A DNA stretch of 64,000 nt, from positions 3,532,499 to 3,596,498 of the forward strand of contig NZ_LT984884.1 of assembly GCF_900258515.1 (NCBI RefSeq), in the 5' to 3' direction. A program made the translations under genes and the position numbers. Position 1 is the stretch's first letter. The number at the start of each line of letters is the position of its first letter. The stretch comes from Lentibacillus sp. Marseille-P4043. Lineage in GTDB: Bacteria > Bacillota > Bacilli > Bacillales > Amphibacillaceae. A model generated the notes under the pieces. The model had not been told where the DNA came from and ran no database searches. It saw nothing but the letters and a program-made list of their open reading frames with translations. Shown one piece after another: positions 44,460 through 54,562 of this stretch.

Positions 44460-45215
44460 CTAAATATAATCATTGACATGATATATATTGCCGCTTTGAA
44501 TATTTTCTTCATCGGTCAAAATATCAACAAGTACACCACCAACCATTTCCGTATCCTTCAATAAATTATTCCGCTTATACCCATTAAATTTATCAACTTC
44601 GGCAAAGTTCTCTGCTGACGTTAAGCGAATTTTCTCTTGCATTTGTGTATCCATAATTCCAGGACTAAATGCGATTACTTTACTATCAGTTTGTAATTCG
44701 TTCTGCTCAAGCGCTACCGTTTGTGTATACATATTTATGCTGGCTTTGGTGCTGCAGTATGCACTCCAACCGTAGACTGGTCTTTCCGCTGCACCAGATG
44801 TGATGGTTGCTCCAACAAAATGTATCCCTTGTTCGTTTGCCATTTTTAAAAATGAATTCATGATTACCATTGGTGCCAACGTATTGATTTGAATATGATA
44901 CTTGAGATCAGAATTCTGAATATTTACTGATTGGTCAATTGGTTCAACGACAGCTGCATTGTTTACTAAATAGACAGTTGATGGATCATTTGCAACAATT
45001 AGGTTACCAATATTATCGATGGTTTCCTCTATTTTTTCCATGTCAGCCAAGTCACATGTATAATGGGAAAACATTACATTCTGTTGTTTTGCATACGCTG
45101 CTAATTGTTCATTTTTACTGCGGGAAATACCAATTACATTTATTCCTAATTCTATAAATAACCTAGCAACCGCTTCACCAAGTCCTCTTGACACGCCAGT
45201 AATTACTGCAAATTT
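44460..45215 (-). CDS. Short-chain dehydrogenase/reductase (YueD/sepiapterin reductase-like)
   Basis: A 251-residue SDR. The NAD(P)-binding motif TGVSRGLGEAVA is at about residues 7-18, NNAAVV near residue 90, the catalytic region SGAAERPVYGWSAYCSTKASINMY with Tyr-x3-Lys, and PGIMDT near 190. It resembles B. subtilis YueD (benzil reductase) and sepiapterin reductase-like enzymes; the true substrate is unknown. The start ATG at 45215 has a GGGGGG site, favoured over an earlier ATG. Confidence 0.8.
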   Translation of the reverse strand, partial: KFAVITGVSRGLGEAVARLFIELGINVIGISRSKNEQLAAYAKQQNVMFSHYTCDLADMEKIEETIDNIGNLIVANDPSTVYLVNNAAVVEPIDQSVNIQNSDLKYHIQINTLAPMVIMNSFLKMANEQGIHFVGATITSGAAERPVYGWSAYCSTKASINMYTQTVALEQNELQTDSKVIAFSPGIMDTQMQEKIRLTSAENFAEVDKFNGYKRNNLLKDTEMVGGVLVDILTDEENIQSGNIYHVNDYI

Positions 45216-45273
45216 CATTCTTATCCCCCCATTTGACGATACTACCACTTTATTATGAACAGAACGGCCTGAC

Positions 45274-46032
45274 TTAGTTTTTAATCACAACGGCTTGACT
45301 CCCCATTTGCTTCCATGCCTGTTCAAAGTTTTCCCTGTTTACTTTTTGATTCTTTTGTCCGTAGGGATTGTTTATGTATATGGACTTTTCATCATATCCC
45401 GTAATAACGACACTATGTACACTGTACGTAATGTTTATGATGCCTGAATGTGTTTCCCACGTTTTAAAATCATTGACTGGCACAAAATTTGCAGTTGTGA
45501 TTGTCCAAACAGGAATACCTTGGGCTACATGATCTAGGATTGTTTCAATCGGTTCGCCTGTTAGATCGACTGCCTTTTTGCCTGCATATTCTTTTGCAAT
45601 GTCAACTACTGGACCATGATATACGGATAACCCCGGGCCATTTTCCATATCGCCAACAAACCCATCATTTGGATTTCCTTTTAATCCATTTTCATAGGTT
45701 AATGGGACCCGCGCGATTTCTTTTGCAAGTTCATTTTTCGTAGTTTCATAGCCATTGTAATTTAAAATCATTGCTAGACTACTAACTTCACAGCCATTGT
45801 ATAAACGCGGTGAATCCATTTGATTGATTAATGACACGTCCAAAGGGTCCATTTTCGATATTTTCTTTGGCAGTTCAATCTTATTCTTTTTAGCCAATTT
45901 GCTAACATTTTCGGCAAAATTGCTTGCGGGCTTCGGTTCTACAGCTTTCGCTTCACAGGACATAAGAAAAATTATGACCAAAATAAGATAAACTGCTAAC
46001 AAATTCGTGTTCTTCACAAAAAAACTCCTCAA
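45274..46032 (-). CDS. C39-like peptidase domain lipoprotein
   Basis: A 252-residue protein. The signal peptide ends in LMSC (Cys about residue 26), a lipobox, so it is anchored outside the membrane. The papain-like C39_2 domain (about 75-245) includes a Cys in NGCEVSSLAMIL (with Gly-Cys-Glu in place of the more usual Gln-x5-Cys pattern), a His in WETHSGIINITYSVHSVVITGYD, and NNPYG with an Asn. It resembles B. subtilis YvpB. Proteolytic substrate unknown. Stands alone with no clear operon partners. Confidence 0.7.
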   Translation of the reverse strand: MRSFFVKNTNLLAVYLILVIIFLMSCEAKAVEPKPASNFAENVSKLAKKNKIELPKKISKMDPLDVSLINQMDSPRLYNGCEVSSLAMILNYNGYETTKNELAKEIARVPLTYENGLKGNPNDGFVGDMENGPGLSVYHGPVVDIAKEYAGKKAVDLTGEPIETILDHVAQGIPVWTITTANFVPVNDFKTWETHSGIINITYSVHSVVITGYDEKSIYINNPYGQKNQKVNRENFEQAWKQMGSQAVVIKN

Positions 46033-46209
46033 AACACTGACCTTGATTCAATCTTAAAAATAGTTAGACAATCGCAATGAATTTATCCCCCAGAATTGGC
46101 CGGGGAATAAATTATTTAATTTAAAGATATGAAAGTATAAAATTTGGCACTACTTTGAACCCGGGCGGGAAAAGCCGCGTCCGACTTCAGCGCCCAACGG
46201 CTTGCGTTT

Positions 46210-47580
46210 TTATTTTGTATGAACCTCATCCCAATAATGCGCCAATGTTTCCAGCCCTTTATCAAAGCTGTCTAATGGAAAGCTCTCATTTGGTGAATGC
46301 AAACGGTCGTCTGGTGTACCAAACCCTAAAAGTACGATTGGGATGTCATATATTGCTTCGATCCATTCGACGACTGGAATTGATCCACCCATTCTGACAT
46401 AAACGGTTTCTTTTCCAAAAGCCTTCGTATAGCTCGTTGCCGCCTTTTCAATCAGTGGATGATTTGGCTCAACTTTGTACGCTTTAGCTGATAGTTTTTC
46501 TTTTTTCACTTCTACCGTAACGCCTGATGGTGCATTCTTTTGAATGTGCTCCTCAAGCAAGCTTTGAATTTTTTCTGGATTTTGTCCAGGTACAAGACGG
46601 CAGGTAATTTTTGCAGTTGCTGATGACGGGATGATCGTCTTCGTTCCTTCTCCTTGATAGCCACCGTAAATTCCATTAATTTCAAAAGTAGGGCGTGCCA
46701 TTGTATGTTCTTTTGCTGTATACCCTTTTTCCGATACGGTTTGGGGTGCACCAGTTGATGCTTTGTAATCCTCCCCTTGTACCTGTTTTATTAATTCGCG
46801 TTCTTCATCTGTTAAAGGTTCAACATCATCATAAAAGCCATCGACCGTAATGACTTCCTCTTCATTTTTCATAGATGCTAAAATATGATTCAATGCCATG
46901 ATCGGATTTCGTACCGCTCCACCATACATACCGGAGTGTAAGTCGTGATCAGGTCCTGATACAGTAATTTCAATACCAGTAAACCCTTTCAAACCATAAA
47001 GTATTGTCGGCTGATTCTCGGCAATCATACCTGAATCAGAAATAACAGCAAAATCGGCATTAAATAATTCTTTTTTGTCATGAAGAATTTCATATAAATT
47101 TTCACTGCCAATTTCTTCTTCACCCTCAATACAAACTTTGACATTAACAGGTAGTTTTCCCTCTGTTTTCATATATGCTTCGAACACCGCAAGATGCATA
47201 AATACCTGGCCTTTGTCATCGCTGGAACCACGCGCATAAAGTCGACCATCACGTACTTCTGGTTTAAACGGATCACTTTTCCATTGGTCAATCGGATCAA
47301 CCGGCTGTACATCGTAATGGCCGTAAAACAATACCGTTGGAGCGTCAGACCCTGCCTGATTATATTCGGCAAATACTAATGGATGCCCTCCCGTTTCCTG
47401 CTGTTCCACTTTATCAAAACCAATATCATGTAAATATGTTTCTAAAAAATTTGCTGCTTCTTTAATATCTTTTTTATGTACACTATCCGTGCTGACACTT
47501 GGAATCGACAAAAACTGATTTAACTTTTCTAATAATGAATCACGATTTTCTGTCAGGTAGTTAATTACTTTTTCGCTCAT
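46210..47580 (-). CDS. M20-family dipeptidase (PepV/CNDP-type)
   Basis: A 456-residue zinc peptidase. Metal ligands: YGHYDVQPVD (His, about 84-93), YARGSSDDKGQ (Asp, about 114-124) and CIEGEEEIGSE (Glu-Glu). The dimerisation lid follows, with HDLHSGMYGGAVRNP and GGSIPVVE near the end. This is the CNDP/DapE-like dipeptidase form widespread in Bacilli. It cleaves dipeptides, releasing amino acids in the cytoplasm. Start ATG at 47580 with GGAGG about 8 nt upstream. Its promoter must lie in the gap that contains the minisatellite at 47644-48066. Confidence 0.88.
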   Translation of the reverse strand: MSEKVINYLTENRDSLLEKLNQFLSIPSVSTDSVHKKDIKEAANFLETYLHDIGFDKVEQQETGGHPLVFAEYNQAGSDAPTVLFYGHYDVQPVDPIDQWKSDPFKPEVRDGRLYARGSSDDKGQVFMHLAVFEAYMKTEGKLPVNVKVCIEGEEEIGSENLYEILHDKKELFNADFAVISDSGMIAENQPTILYGLKGFTGIEITVSGPDHDLHSGMYGGAVRNPIMALNHILASMKNEEEVITVDGFYDDVEPLTDEERELIKQVQGEDYKASTGAPQTVSEKGYTAKEHTMARPTFEINGIYGGYQGEGTKTIIPSSATAKITCRLVPGQNPEKIQSLLEEHIQKNAPSGVTVEVKKEKLSAKAYKVEPNHPLIEKAATSYTKAFGKETVYVRMGGSIPVVEWIEAIYDIPIVLLGFGTPDDRLHSPNESFPLDSFDKGLETLAHYWDEVHTK

Positions 47581-47643
47581 GTACAATTCCTCCTATTCGT
47601 TTATATTTATTTTAGCACACCACAAGCAGAGTAACTAGTTGAA

Positions 47644-48066
47644 CGATGTTTTGGCTCCCCGGTTGATGTTTCTGCTCTCGGGCTGATGTTTTGGCTCTCC
47701 GGTCGATATTCCTGCTCTCGCGCCGATGTTTCTGCTCTCGCGCCGATGTTTCTGCTCTCGCGCCGATGTTTCTGCTCTCGCGCCGATGTTTCTGCTCTCG
47801 GGCTGATGTTTCTGCTCTCGGGCTGATGTTTCTGCTCTCGCGCCGATGTTTCTGCTCTCGCGCCGATGTTTCTGCTCTCGGGCTGATGTTTCTGCTCTCG
47901 GGCTGATGTTTCTGCTCTCGGGCTGATGTTTCTGCTCTCGCGCGGCTGATGTTTCTGCTCTCGCGCCGATGTTTCTGCTCTCGCGCTGATGTTTCTGCTC
48001 TCGGGCTGATGTTTCTGCTCTCGGGCTGATGTTTCTGCTCTCGGGCTGATGTTTCTGCTCTCGGGC
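47644..48066. repeat. 20-bp tandem minisatellite, 21 units
   Basis: Twenty 20-bp units and one 23-bp unit (at about 47924-47946) run head to tail, with the consensus TGATGTTTCTGCTCTCGGGC or the variant CGATGTTTCTGCTCTCGCGC. The units differ mainly at the GGGCT/GCGCC junction; degenerate units sit at the left edge (47644-47723). Because 20 is not a multiple of 3 and no unit contains a stop on the minus strand, all three minus-strand frames stay open and give the same cyclic peptide (for example SAREQKHQPESRN). No ribosome site supports a gene. The array lies in the upstream region of the dipeptidase gene, past the mccB terminator. Confidence 0.9.
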
Positions 48067-48097
48067 TGATAGTATCATCCCTGAGAGCATACAAAAG

Positions 48098-48125
48098 AAG
48101 GATGGCCCAATACTAGGCCATCCTC
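48098..48125 (-). terminator. Terminator after mccB
   Basis: AGGATGGCC/GGCCATCCT 9-bp stem, 5 nt beyond the mccB stop. Confidence 0.85.
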
Positions 48126-48129
48126 TGCT

Positions 48130-49275
<1,146 letters not shown>

Positions 49276-49293
49276 TCATATTCACATCCATCC

Positions 49294-50217
49294 CTACTCA
49301 ACAGCAGGATAGATATTTTTACTTAAGTATCGGTCACTTCCATCTGGAAAAACAGTAACAATTGTTGTACCAGCCTTGGCCTTTTTGGCTTCTTGTAAAG
49401 CCGCATACATTGCCGATCCAGATGAGCTTCCAACAAGTAATCCTTCTTTTTTAGCAAGTTCCTCCACCATTTCAAATGCATTTTTATCTGAAACAGTATA
49501 AATAGCATCTATATAAGATTTATCAATAAACTCTGGTAAAAATTCCATGCCAATTCCTTCCGTCTCATGTGGTCCAGGCTCACCACCGGAAATGATCGAT
49601 CCCTCTGGTTCCACAATTGCGGCTCTAACTCGGGGATTTTCTTCTTTCAAATATCTCGTCGTCCCCATAAACGTTCCACCTGACCCAGCACCAGCAACAA
49701 ACACATCCACTTCACCATTTAAATCATTCCAAATTTCCGGACCAAGTGTTTGATAATACGTTCTGGGATTTGCTGAATTGGCGAATTGTTTAGGGGAGAA
49801 ACTATTTGGAATTTCCGTCAATAATTGCTCGGTTTTTTCGATCGCCCCTACCATCCCAGCATCTCTTGGTGTATGAACGATTTTCGCACCTAGCGCTTGC
49901 ATGATCATTTGTTTTTCTTGGCTGAAGTGTTCCGGCACACAAAAAATGACCGAAAGATTTTTATCTAGTGCAGCGAGTGCCAATCCAATTCCTGTATTAC
50001 CAGCAGTAGGCTCAATGATGGTACCACCTTCTGTTAGTGCACCAGTTGCCAATGCATCATGGACTAATTCTTGACCAAGTCGATCCTTAACGCTTCCACC
50101 TGGATTATAAAATTCAAGCTTTGCATATAAGCGTACCCCTTTAGGTAGCGGGAATTTCGTTAGCTCCAACAATGGTGTCTCGCCAATTAGTTCCTTGATT
50201 GAATGATATATCGCCAT
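49294..50217 (-). CDS. mccA: MccA-type cystathionine beta-synthase (OAS sulfhydrylase fold)
   Basis: A 307-residue PLP enzyme. FYNPGGSVKDRLGQE contains the Schiff-base Lys (about 43), EPTAGNTGIGLALAA (about 68-82) the phosphate loop, and GAGSGGTFMGT a second glycine loop. It is shorter than the cysteine synthase CysK by features typical of MccA/YrhA, which condenses homocysteine with O-acetylserine or serine to cystathionine. It follows luxS, which supplies homocysteine, and precedes mccB, which uses cystathionine. Confidence 0.9.
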   Translation of the reverse strand: MAIYHSIKELIGETPLLELTKFPLPKGVRLYAKLEFYNPGGSVKDRLGQELVHDALATGALTEGGTIIEPTAGNTGIGLALAALDKNLSVIFCVPEHFSQEKQMIMQALGAKIVHTPRDAGMVGAIEKTEQLLTEIPNSFSPKQFANSANPRTYYQTLGPEIWNDLNGEVDVFVAGAGSGGTFMGTTRYLKEENPRVRAAIVEPEGSIISGGEPGPHETEGIGMEFLPEFIDKSYIDAIYTVSDKNAFEMVEELAKKEGLLVGSSSGSAMYAALQEAKKAKAGTTIVTVFPDGSDRYLSKNIYPAVE

Positions 50218-50229
50218 AATTCTCGCCTC

Positions 50230-50697
50230 TTATTCTGCAAAAACTTGTTGCCATTCATCGCGATGAGCTAACATTTCGTTGGCTATTTCCTTGGCACCTT
50301 CTAGGCTATGACTGGCGGCCCATCCACATTGCACCTCATTACACGCGGGTACTTCGTTTGCCTCTAGCACATCTTGAAGCGTTCTTTCCAATGTATCTAA
50401 TACTTCATCATAGTTATCATTGTTTAAAATCTGTAAATAAAATCCTGTTTGGCAACCCATTGGACCAATATCCAAAACGTTATCCATGTGATTACGAATA
50501 TTTTCTGCCATTAAATGTTCAATGGAATGCAAACCGGGCATTTCCATATGTTCTTTGTTTGGCTGTTTGAAACGAATATCATATTTATATACTTTATCGC
50601 CATTTCCGCCTTCTGTAACTCCCACTAACCTTACATATGGTGCTTTAACTTTTGTGTGATCCAAATTAAAACTTTCTACATTCATTTTCTTTGTCAT
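50230..50697 (-). CDS. luxS: LuxS, S-ribosylhomocysteine lyase (AI-2 synthase)
   Basis: A 155-residue metalloenzyme. The metal-binding [14 protein letters not shown] (about 53-66) and C-terminal [13 protein letters not shown] (about 123-137) are visible, with [11 protein letters not shown] carrying the catalytic Cys (about 84). It cleaves S-ribosylhomocysteine to homocysteine and DPD, the precursor of autoinducer-2. Here it lies inside the reverse transsulfuration operon, at the place where B. subtilis has mtnN; luxS is separate in that species. This puts the two products of SAH salvage in one operon. Confidence 0.95.
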   Translation of the reverse strand: MTKKMNVESFNLDHTKVKAPYVRLVGVTEGGNGDKVYKYDIRFKQPNKEHMEMPGLHSIEHLMAENIRNHMDNVLDIGPMGCQTGFYLQILNNDNYDEVLDTLERTLQDVLEANEVPACNEVQCGWAASHSLEGAKEIANEMLAHRDEWQQVFAE

Positions 50698-50718
50698 ATT
50701 AAAAACGCTCCCTTTTCC

Positions 50719-51354
50719 TTATTTTTCAGCTATGATTAGCCAAACAAAATCATTCATTTGTTTACATGTTATCGCAAAATTATTTTCTACAAAAATCTGT
50801 TTTAATACATCTATGGTTGGATAATATTCTCGTTTCAGGTCTTCCGCTAACTCATAATAGCCCTCTTTAACAGCGTCTGCTATCATCTGTTCCTTTACTG
50901 CTTCTGTCTCAAACATCGTATCGGCAAAAACAACTTTTCCATTTTTCGTAAGTATCTTATCAAATTGTTCTACAGCTGTTCTTTTTTCAGTGTCTGTCAA
51001 ATGATGAAAGGCATAACTGCTGACTATTGTCTCGACATGTGCTGCTAAAGGTGGAAAATCAATGAAATCGCCATCCTGCAACTGCAGTTTTGGTAATTTT
51101 TGTTTTGCTAAATCGCGCATTGCCTGTGATGGTTCAATTCCAATAACTTGGTTACCAGCTTTCATTAACTTCTCCGATAAGTTACCTGTCCCGACCCCAA
51201 ATTCCAGCACAGTTCCATTGGAATGGGTTACAACTTCATCTAATATTGTATCATAATGGGCAAAAACTGCTTGATATTCAGGATCAAGTCCTTTCACACT
51301 ATCATCATAGGTCTCTGCCCATCCTTCAAATAAATCAATAAATTCGCGTCCCAT
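50719..51354 (-). CDS. yrrT: YrrT, SAM-dependent methyltransferase
   Basis: About 211 residues. Class I methyltransferase with motif I VLEFGVGTGNLSEKL (about 47-61) and SYAFHHLTDTEKRTAVEQFDKIL downstream. In B. subtilis yrrT leads the yrrT-mtnN-mccA-mccB operon under CymR control; the substrate is not known. It is first gene of the operon here. The ATG at 51354 is preferred, with AAGGGTT upstream; a start three codons earlier is possible. Confidence 0.85.
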   Translation of the reverse strand: MGREFIDLFEGWAETYDDSVKGLDPEYQAVFAHYDTILDEVVTHSNGTVLEFGVGTGNLSEKLMKAGNQVIGIEPSQAMRDLAKQKLPKLQLQDGDFIDFPPLAAHVETIVSSYAFHHLTDTEKRTAVEQFDKILTKNGKVVFADTMFETEAVKEQMIADAVKEGYYELAEDLKREYYPTIDVLKQIFVENNFAITCKQMNDFVWLIIAEK

Positions 51355-51383
51355 TATGCACACAACCCTTATGATTATTAAAA

Positions 51384-51400
51384 CATAGTAAATTACTATG
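51384..51400 (-). promoter_or_regulatory. Palindrome in the yrrT promoter region
   Basis: CATAGTAAATTACTATG, an 8+8 bp inverted repeat 30 nt upstream of yrrT. A minus-strand TTGTTA (51421-51426) followed 16 nt later by TAATCA is a possible promoter overlapping it. The palindrome may be an operator for the cysteine-responsive regulator; CymR is the known candidate in B. subtilis, but I cannot show a match to its consensus. Confidence 0.4.
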
Positions 51401-51449
51401 ATTAGTATGAATTATATGTATAACAATAGCACATGTTACAGAAAAAATA

Positions 51450-51480
51450 AAGGAGCATCTCGTTTTGAGATACCCCTTCG
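51450..51480 (-). terminator. Terminator after the YhcN-type gene
   Basis: AAGG(agc)ATCTC/GAGAT(acc)CCTT hairpin with mismatches, followed on the minus strand by T-rich sequence. Confidence 0.5.
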
Positions 51481-51484
51481 AAAT

Positions 51485-52159
51485 TTATTTATTGTCTTGT
51501 GGAAATACGCGTTCAATCATATTGCCAATTTGATCAAAGAATCCTTCTACAGGTTCACCATTATCTGCATCATCTGCGTAATTATTTGCTAGGTCAAGGA
51601 AATCGGGGTTGGTTGAGACGTAAACATTGTCAATATCTCCATCAACGGATTTGACAATATCGGTAATTTTTCGTTTTACATCGTCTGTCAATTCATCACC
51701 ATTGTCATTATTTCCATTGTTATTAACGCCATTTTGATTAATACCATTATCGTTACCATTGTTGTCAGCACGGTTATTCATGTCGTTATCACCGTTATTG
51801 TCTAACCCTGCAGCAACATATGCATTGTTATCTGTCGTCAAAACATATGCATTGTCAATTACATCAATCTGGTCTGTTATTTTGTCAGCTGCTTTATCAG
51901 CTACTTCATACCGATTGTTATTATTGTCACGGTTATTATCGCGATTGCGGTCCATATCCCCACGGTCTCGATCAGCATTTTCCGCATTTCGTAACGTTTG
52001 CCCGTTATCTTGATTGTCTGCTGTATTATTATAACGGGTATTTTCTACATTATTATCTCCATTGTCATTTGGCTGATTATCATCATTCGTGTCATTTCCT
52101 TGACAGCCAACAAGAGTAAACACGGTAGCCAAGCCAACACTCAATAGTTTCCATTTCAT
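51485..52159 (-). CDS. YhcN/YlaJ-type sporulation lipoprotein
   Basis: A 224-residue protein starting MKWKLLSVGLATVFTLVGC (lipobox with Cys at residue 19). A long Asn/Asp/Gly-rich linker (about 20-90) follows, then the conserved domain: YEVADKAADKITDQIDVIDNAYVLTTDNNAYVAAGL and a C-terminal KRKITDIVKSVDGDIDNVYVSTNPDF. YhcN-type lipoproteins localise to the spore or its inner membrane and affect germination. The start ATG is preceded by AGGAGG and is 34 codons inside a longer open frame. The Asn-rich linker is contracted of GAT/AAC-type codons and appears low-complexity. Confidence 0.8.
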   Translation of the reverse strand: MKWKLLSVGLATVFTLVGCQGNDTNDDNQPNDNGDNNVENTRYNNTADNQDNGQTLRNAENADRDRGDMDRNRDNNRDNNNNRYEVADKAADKITDQIDVIDNAYVLTTDNNAYVAAGLDNNGDNDMNNRADNNGNDNGINQNGVNNNGNNDNGDELTDDVKRKITDIVKSVDGDIDNVYVSTNPDFLDLANNYADDADNGEPVEGFFDQIGNMIERVFPQDNK

Positions 52160-52319
52160 TACTATCTTCCTCCTTACCAATTTGCTTTTAGTATGTATCA
52201 GTACATCTAATTTATTCTGCAAACCGGAATTTGGAAAACACACCATTTTTCTTTTAGACAATATAAATAAAAGTCGGAGAAGCTATAAATAATCCTTTAA
52301 TTTTAAGGAGGGCAAATGA

Positions 52320-52556
52320 ATGGATATTCCAGATTATGATAAAGCATTATTTTACTCATTGTGGGGCCAATGGGATGATTTATTAGTGTTGATGGTACGA
52401 ACAAACGATGATATGCTCTCGAAAAAAATCCAAAACTTTTTGTATGCTTACCATTATTCACTTGACCAAACAAAAATTCTAGAGTTGCATGATGAATTGC
52501 TTTACTACATTGATCATGCCATGAACCATATACCAGCTGCCGTAATGGAAGTTTAA
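52320..52556 (+). CDS. yhdB: YhdB-like small protein
   Basis: A 78-residue cytosolic helical protein beginning MDIPDYDKALFYSLWGQWDDLLVLMVRTNDDMLSKKIQNF; acidic and aromatic residues alternate. It fits the small YhdB-like family of Bacilli; the function is unknown. Start ATG at 52320, 8 nt after AGGAGG; an ATG 4 nt upstream is out of frame. Divergent from the lipoprotein gene and convergent with rsgI. Confidence 0.6.
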   Translation: MDIPDYDKALFYSLWGQWDDLLVLMVRTNDDMLSKKIQNFLYAYHYSLDQTKILELHDELLYYIDHAMNHIPAAVMEV

Positions 52557-52561
52557 CAATC

Positions 52562-52589
52562 GGGAATACACCTAATAAGGTGTATTCCC
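52562..52589. terminator. Bidirectional terminator between yhdB and rsgI
   Basis: GGGAATACACC/GGTGTATTCCC 11-bp stem. Confidence 0.8.
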
Positions 52590-53807
52590 TTACTTTTGAT
52601 GGCCTCTTCCATTTTCATTTCCATGGTTATGGTTTGGTCGATGACCTTCGTTATGTTTTTGCTTTCTGTGATTGTCCCGATTGTGATTGTTATTATGTTT
52701 GTGTTTATTTCCCTGGTTATCATTTCCTTTGTGTTTACTATTATTGCTATGATTTTCATTATTTCCGCGATTTCCGTGATTTCCGTTGTTCCCATGATCT
52801 CCGTTGTTTCTGTGATTTCCACGATTTCCGCTATTCCCATGATTTCCATTATTTCCGTTATGTGGTTTATGTTTTGGTTCAGCTCGATGATTAGATGACT
52901 TACCTTTATTGCGGTGTTGATTCGTTTTTATTTTTTGCTCATTGTGCGAATGTACATTGCCATTTTTAGTTTTTGAGTCATTGGGATGCTGAATTTTTTG
53001 ACTACCTTCATTCGTTGTCTTTGGTTCATTCGCTTCCGTTTTTTGTTCTAGGTCATGCTGCTTTTGCTCTTTATTATTATAAAAGGAATTAATCATTGCT
53101 CTTTCCGTATTGTTTAACTTTTCATCTGTTTCGGGATGTTGGGAATCTTCTTCGTCTAGTTCTTTAGCCATTAATTCATTCATCGACTTATTTTGCTCTT
53201 CAGCTGTTTTTCTTACTGCTTTCGGCACTAAAAAAGTGGCAATATTCCAGTCCGCTTTATGACTCGTAAAGTAACGATCTAATGTATCCAAAATGGAAAT
53301 GTCGCTGTTGTTAACGTAGCTAACCCCAACAATCGCGTTTTTTCCATTTTTAATTAATCCAGACTTTTCACTGTTGTCGATAATAGACGTTACTACTTTT
53401 TCCAGTGGTTGATTTTTATATTTCGGTAACTTATCAATAATTAACGACGCATCGTCATTGAGTGGTTTAATTGCTTGAACATGCAACCGATCATCAATTT
53501 CCAATTCCACATTTGGATTGATATCAATATTTACATAGGCATATGTTTTATTGCTGCCTGAAATAAAATAAAATGGCAATACAAATAGCAACAATAAACA
53601 AGCCATCGCAACCACACGAAGAGAATTTTTCACTTTCTGTTTAGGACGAAAAATAAATAAATAGCGTTTGTTCTCATTCATTAATTCACACGAAACCTCT
53701 GCTCCTATAACAGCATCTCTTACTGGTTTCACCTTTGAAAACAGACCATTTTCCGTCATGACAATTGTATATTTACGATGTTTTTCCATCACTATCCCTT
53801 TTTTCAA
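52590..53807 (-). CDS. rsgI: RsgI-type anti-sigma-I factor with a His/Asn/Gly-rich C-terminus
   Basis: A 405-residue single-pass membrane protein. The cytosolic RsgI N-domain (about 1-55) begins MKKGIVMEKHRKY, matching B. subtilis RsgI from its first residue. A membrane helix (about 59-80) and an extracellular beta-rich domain (about 85-200; YAYVNIDINPNVELEID) follow. The remainder (about 230-405) is a charged, then Asn/His/Gly-rich low-complexity tail with NHGN/NNGN repeats. RsgI binds SigI and holds it inactive; in some clostridia its outer part senses polysaccharide, whereas here it is unstructured. Start is TTG overlapping the sigI stop (TAATTGA). Confidence 0.88.
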   Translation of the reverse strand: MKKGIVMEKHRKYTIVMTENGLFSKVKPVRDAVIGAEVSCELMNENKRYLFIFRPKQKVKNSLRVVAMACLLLLFVLPFYFISGSNKTYAYVNIDINPNVELEIDDRLHVQAIKPLNDDASLIIDKLPKYKNQPLEKVVTSIIDNSEKSGLIKNGKNAIVGVSYVNNSDISILDTLDRYFTSHKADWNIATFLVPKAVRKTAEEQNKSMNELMAKELDEEDSQHPETDEKLNNTERAMINSFYNNKEQKQHDLEQKTEANEPKTTNEGSQKIQHPNDSKTKNGNVHSHNEQKIKTNQHRNKGKSSNHRAEPKHKPHNGNNGNHGNSGNRGNHRNNGDHGNNGNHGNRGNNENHSNNSKHKGNDNQGNKHKHNNNHNRDNHRKQKHNEGHRPNHNHGNENGRGHQK

Positions 53808-54535
53808 TTACCCACCCCCTTCAAATAATCCTTTAGATAAATGAAATCTTCATTCAATACGATGAAAATTGCTAAAATGTATTTTCGATTTCGTTCCAGT
53901 GTTTTTTTACTAACATCAACTTTTTTCATTAGATCTTTGATTGGGAGTTTTTTCTTTCGTTCAACAAAAGCTTTCAATTCGGGATCATGGTATAGGATTC
54001 TTGCCGTACGAACTGCAGAATCCCTGGCGTCTCTATGTTTTGGAGAGACCTCTGTTAATTCTGTTAGGGTTAATTTATACTCCGACAACTTTTCTTTGAA
54101 CTCAGCAATTTCCTCGCGACGAAACCAGGCTTCCTGTTGTTGTTGATATATTTCTTTTACTGCAACAATTTCGCTTGCGTTCTCCATCTGCTCCTCATCA
54201 TAGTTTTCATCTAAAGAAGCGGACACTGGCGTTTTTTGCATAAAACGAATATAATCAATTACTTTACGCTTGACGACAAGTTTAGCAAACGATAAGAAAG
54301 AACTTCCCCTGTCTGCCGAATACGTCATAATAGCTTCATTAAACGCTGCAAGACCAATACTAAATTCATCATCCTTTTTCGGATCAATATACCGTTTACA
54401 AACTTCCGAAACACATTTAGCTATAAAAGGCTGGTACGTTTTTAAAAGATAATTTTGCGCGACTTTGTCCCCTTGCTGAATGGAAACGATCATTTCTTCA
54501 AGGGATTTTTCTTTTAATGACTGGTTTTGAATCAA
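53804..54535 (-). CDS. sigI: SigI, RNA polymerase sigma factor (alternative, heat/envelope related)
   Basis: A 243-residue sigma factor. Region 2 is visible: YQPFIAKCVSEVCKRYIDPKKDDEFSIGLAAFNEAIMTY, FLSFAKLVVKRKVIDYIR; the C-terminal part has a HTH-like KKVDVSKKTLERNRKYILA. SigI/RsgI pairs are linked to heat shock and cell-wall functions in Bacillus. Start is TTG at 54535 with GGGGGTG upstream. The upstream region has a SigI-type A-tract and CGTA motif (54563-54590), implying autoregulation. Confidence 0.92.
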   Translation of the reverse strand: MIQNQSLKEKSLEEMIVSIQQGDKVAQNYLLKTYQPFIAKCVSEVCKRYIDPKKDDEFSIGLAAFNEAIMTYSADRGSSFLSFAKLVVKRKVIDYIRFMQKTPVSASLDENYDEEQMENASEIVAVKEIYQQQQEAWFRREEIAEFKEKLSEYKLTLTELTEVSPKHRDARDSAVRTARILYHDPELKAFVERKKKLPIKDLMKKVDVSKKTLERNRKYILAIFIVLNEDFIYLKDYLKGVGN

Positions 54536-54562
54536 CCAAAAACACCCCCAGCCACTATAAAA

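Noticed and set aside
47644..48066. CRISPR array
   Set aside because: The units are contiguous with no spacers; it is a tandem minisatellite and no cas genes are nearby.
47612..48094. Two long minus-strand open frames (about 150-160 codons) across the minisatellite
   Set aside because: They arise because the 20-bp unit has no stop in any minus frame; no ribosome site or start context and no non-repeat sequence supports a protein.
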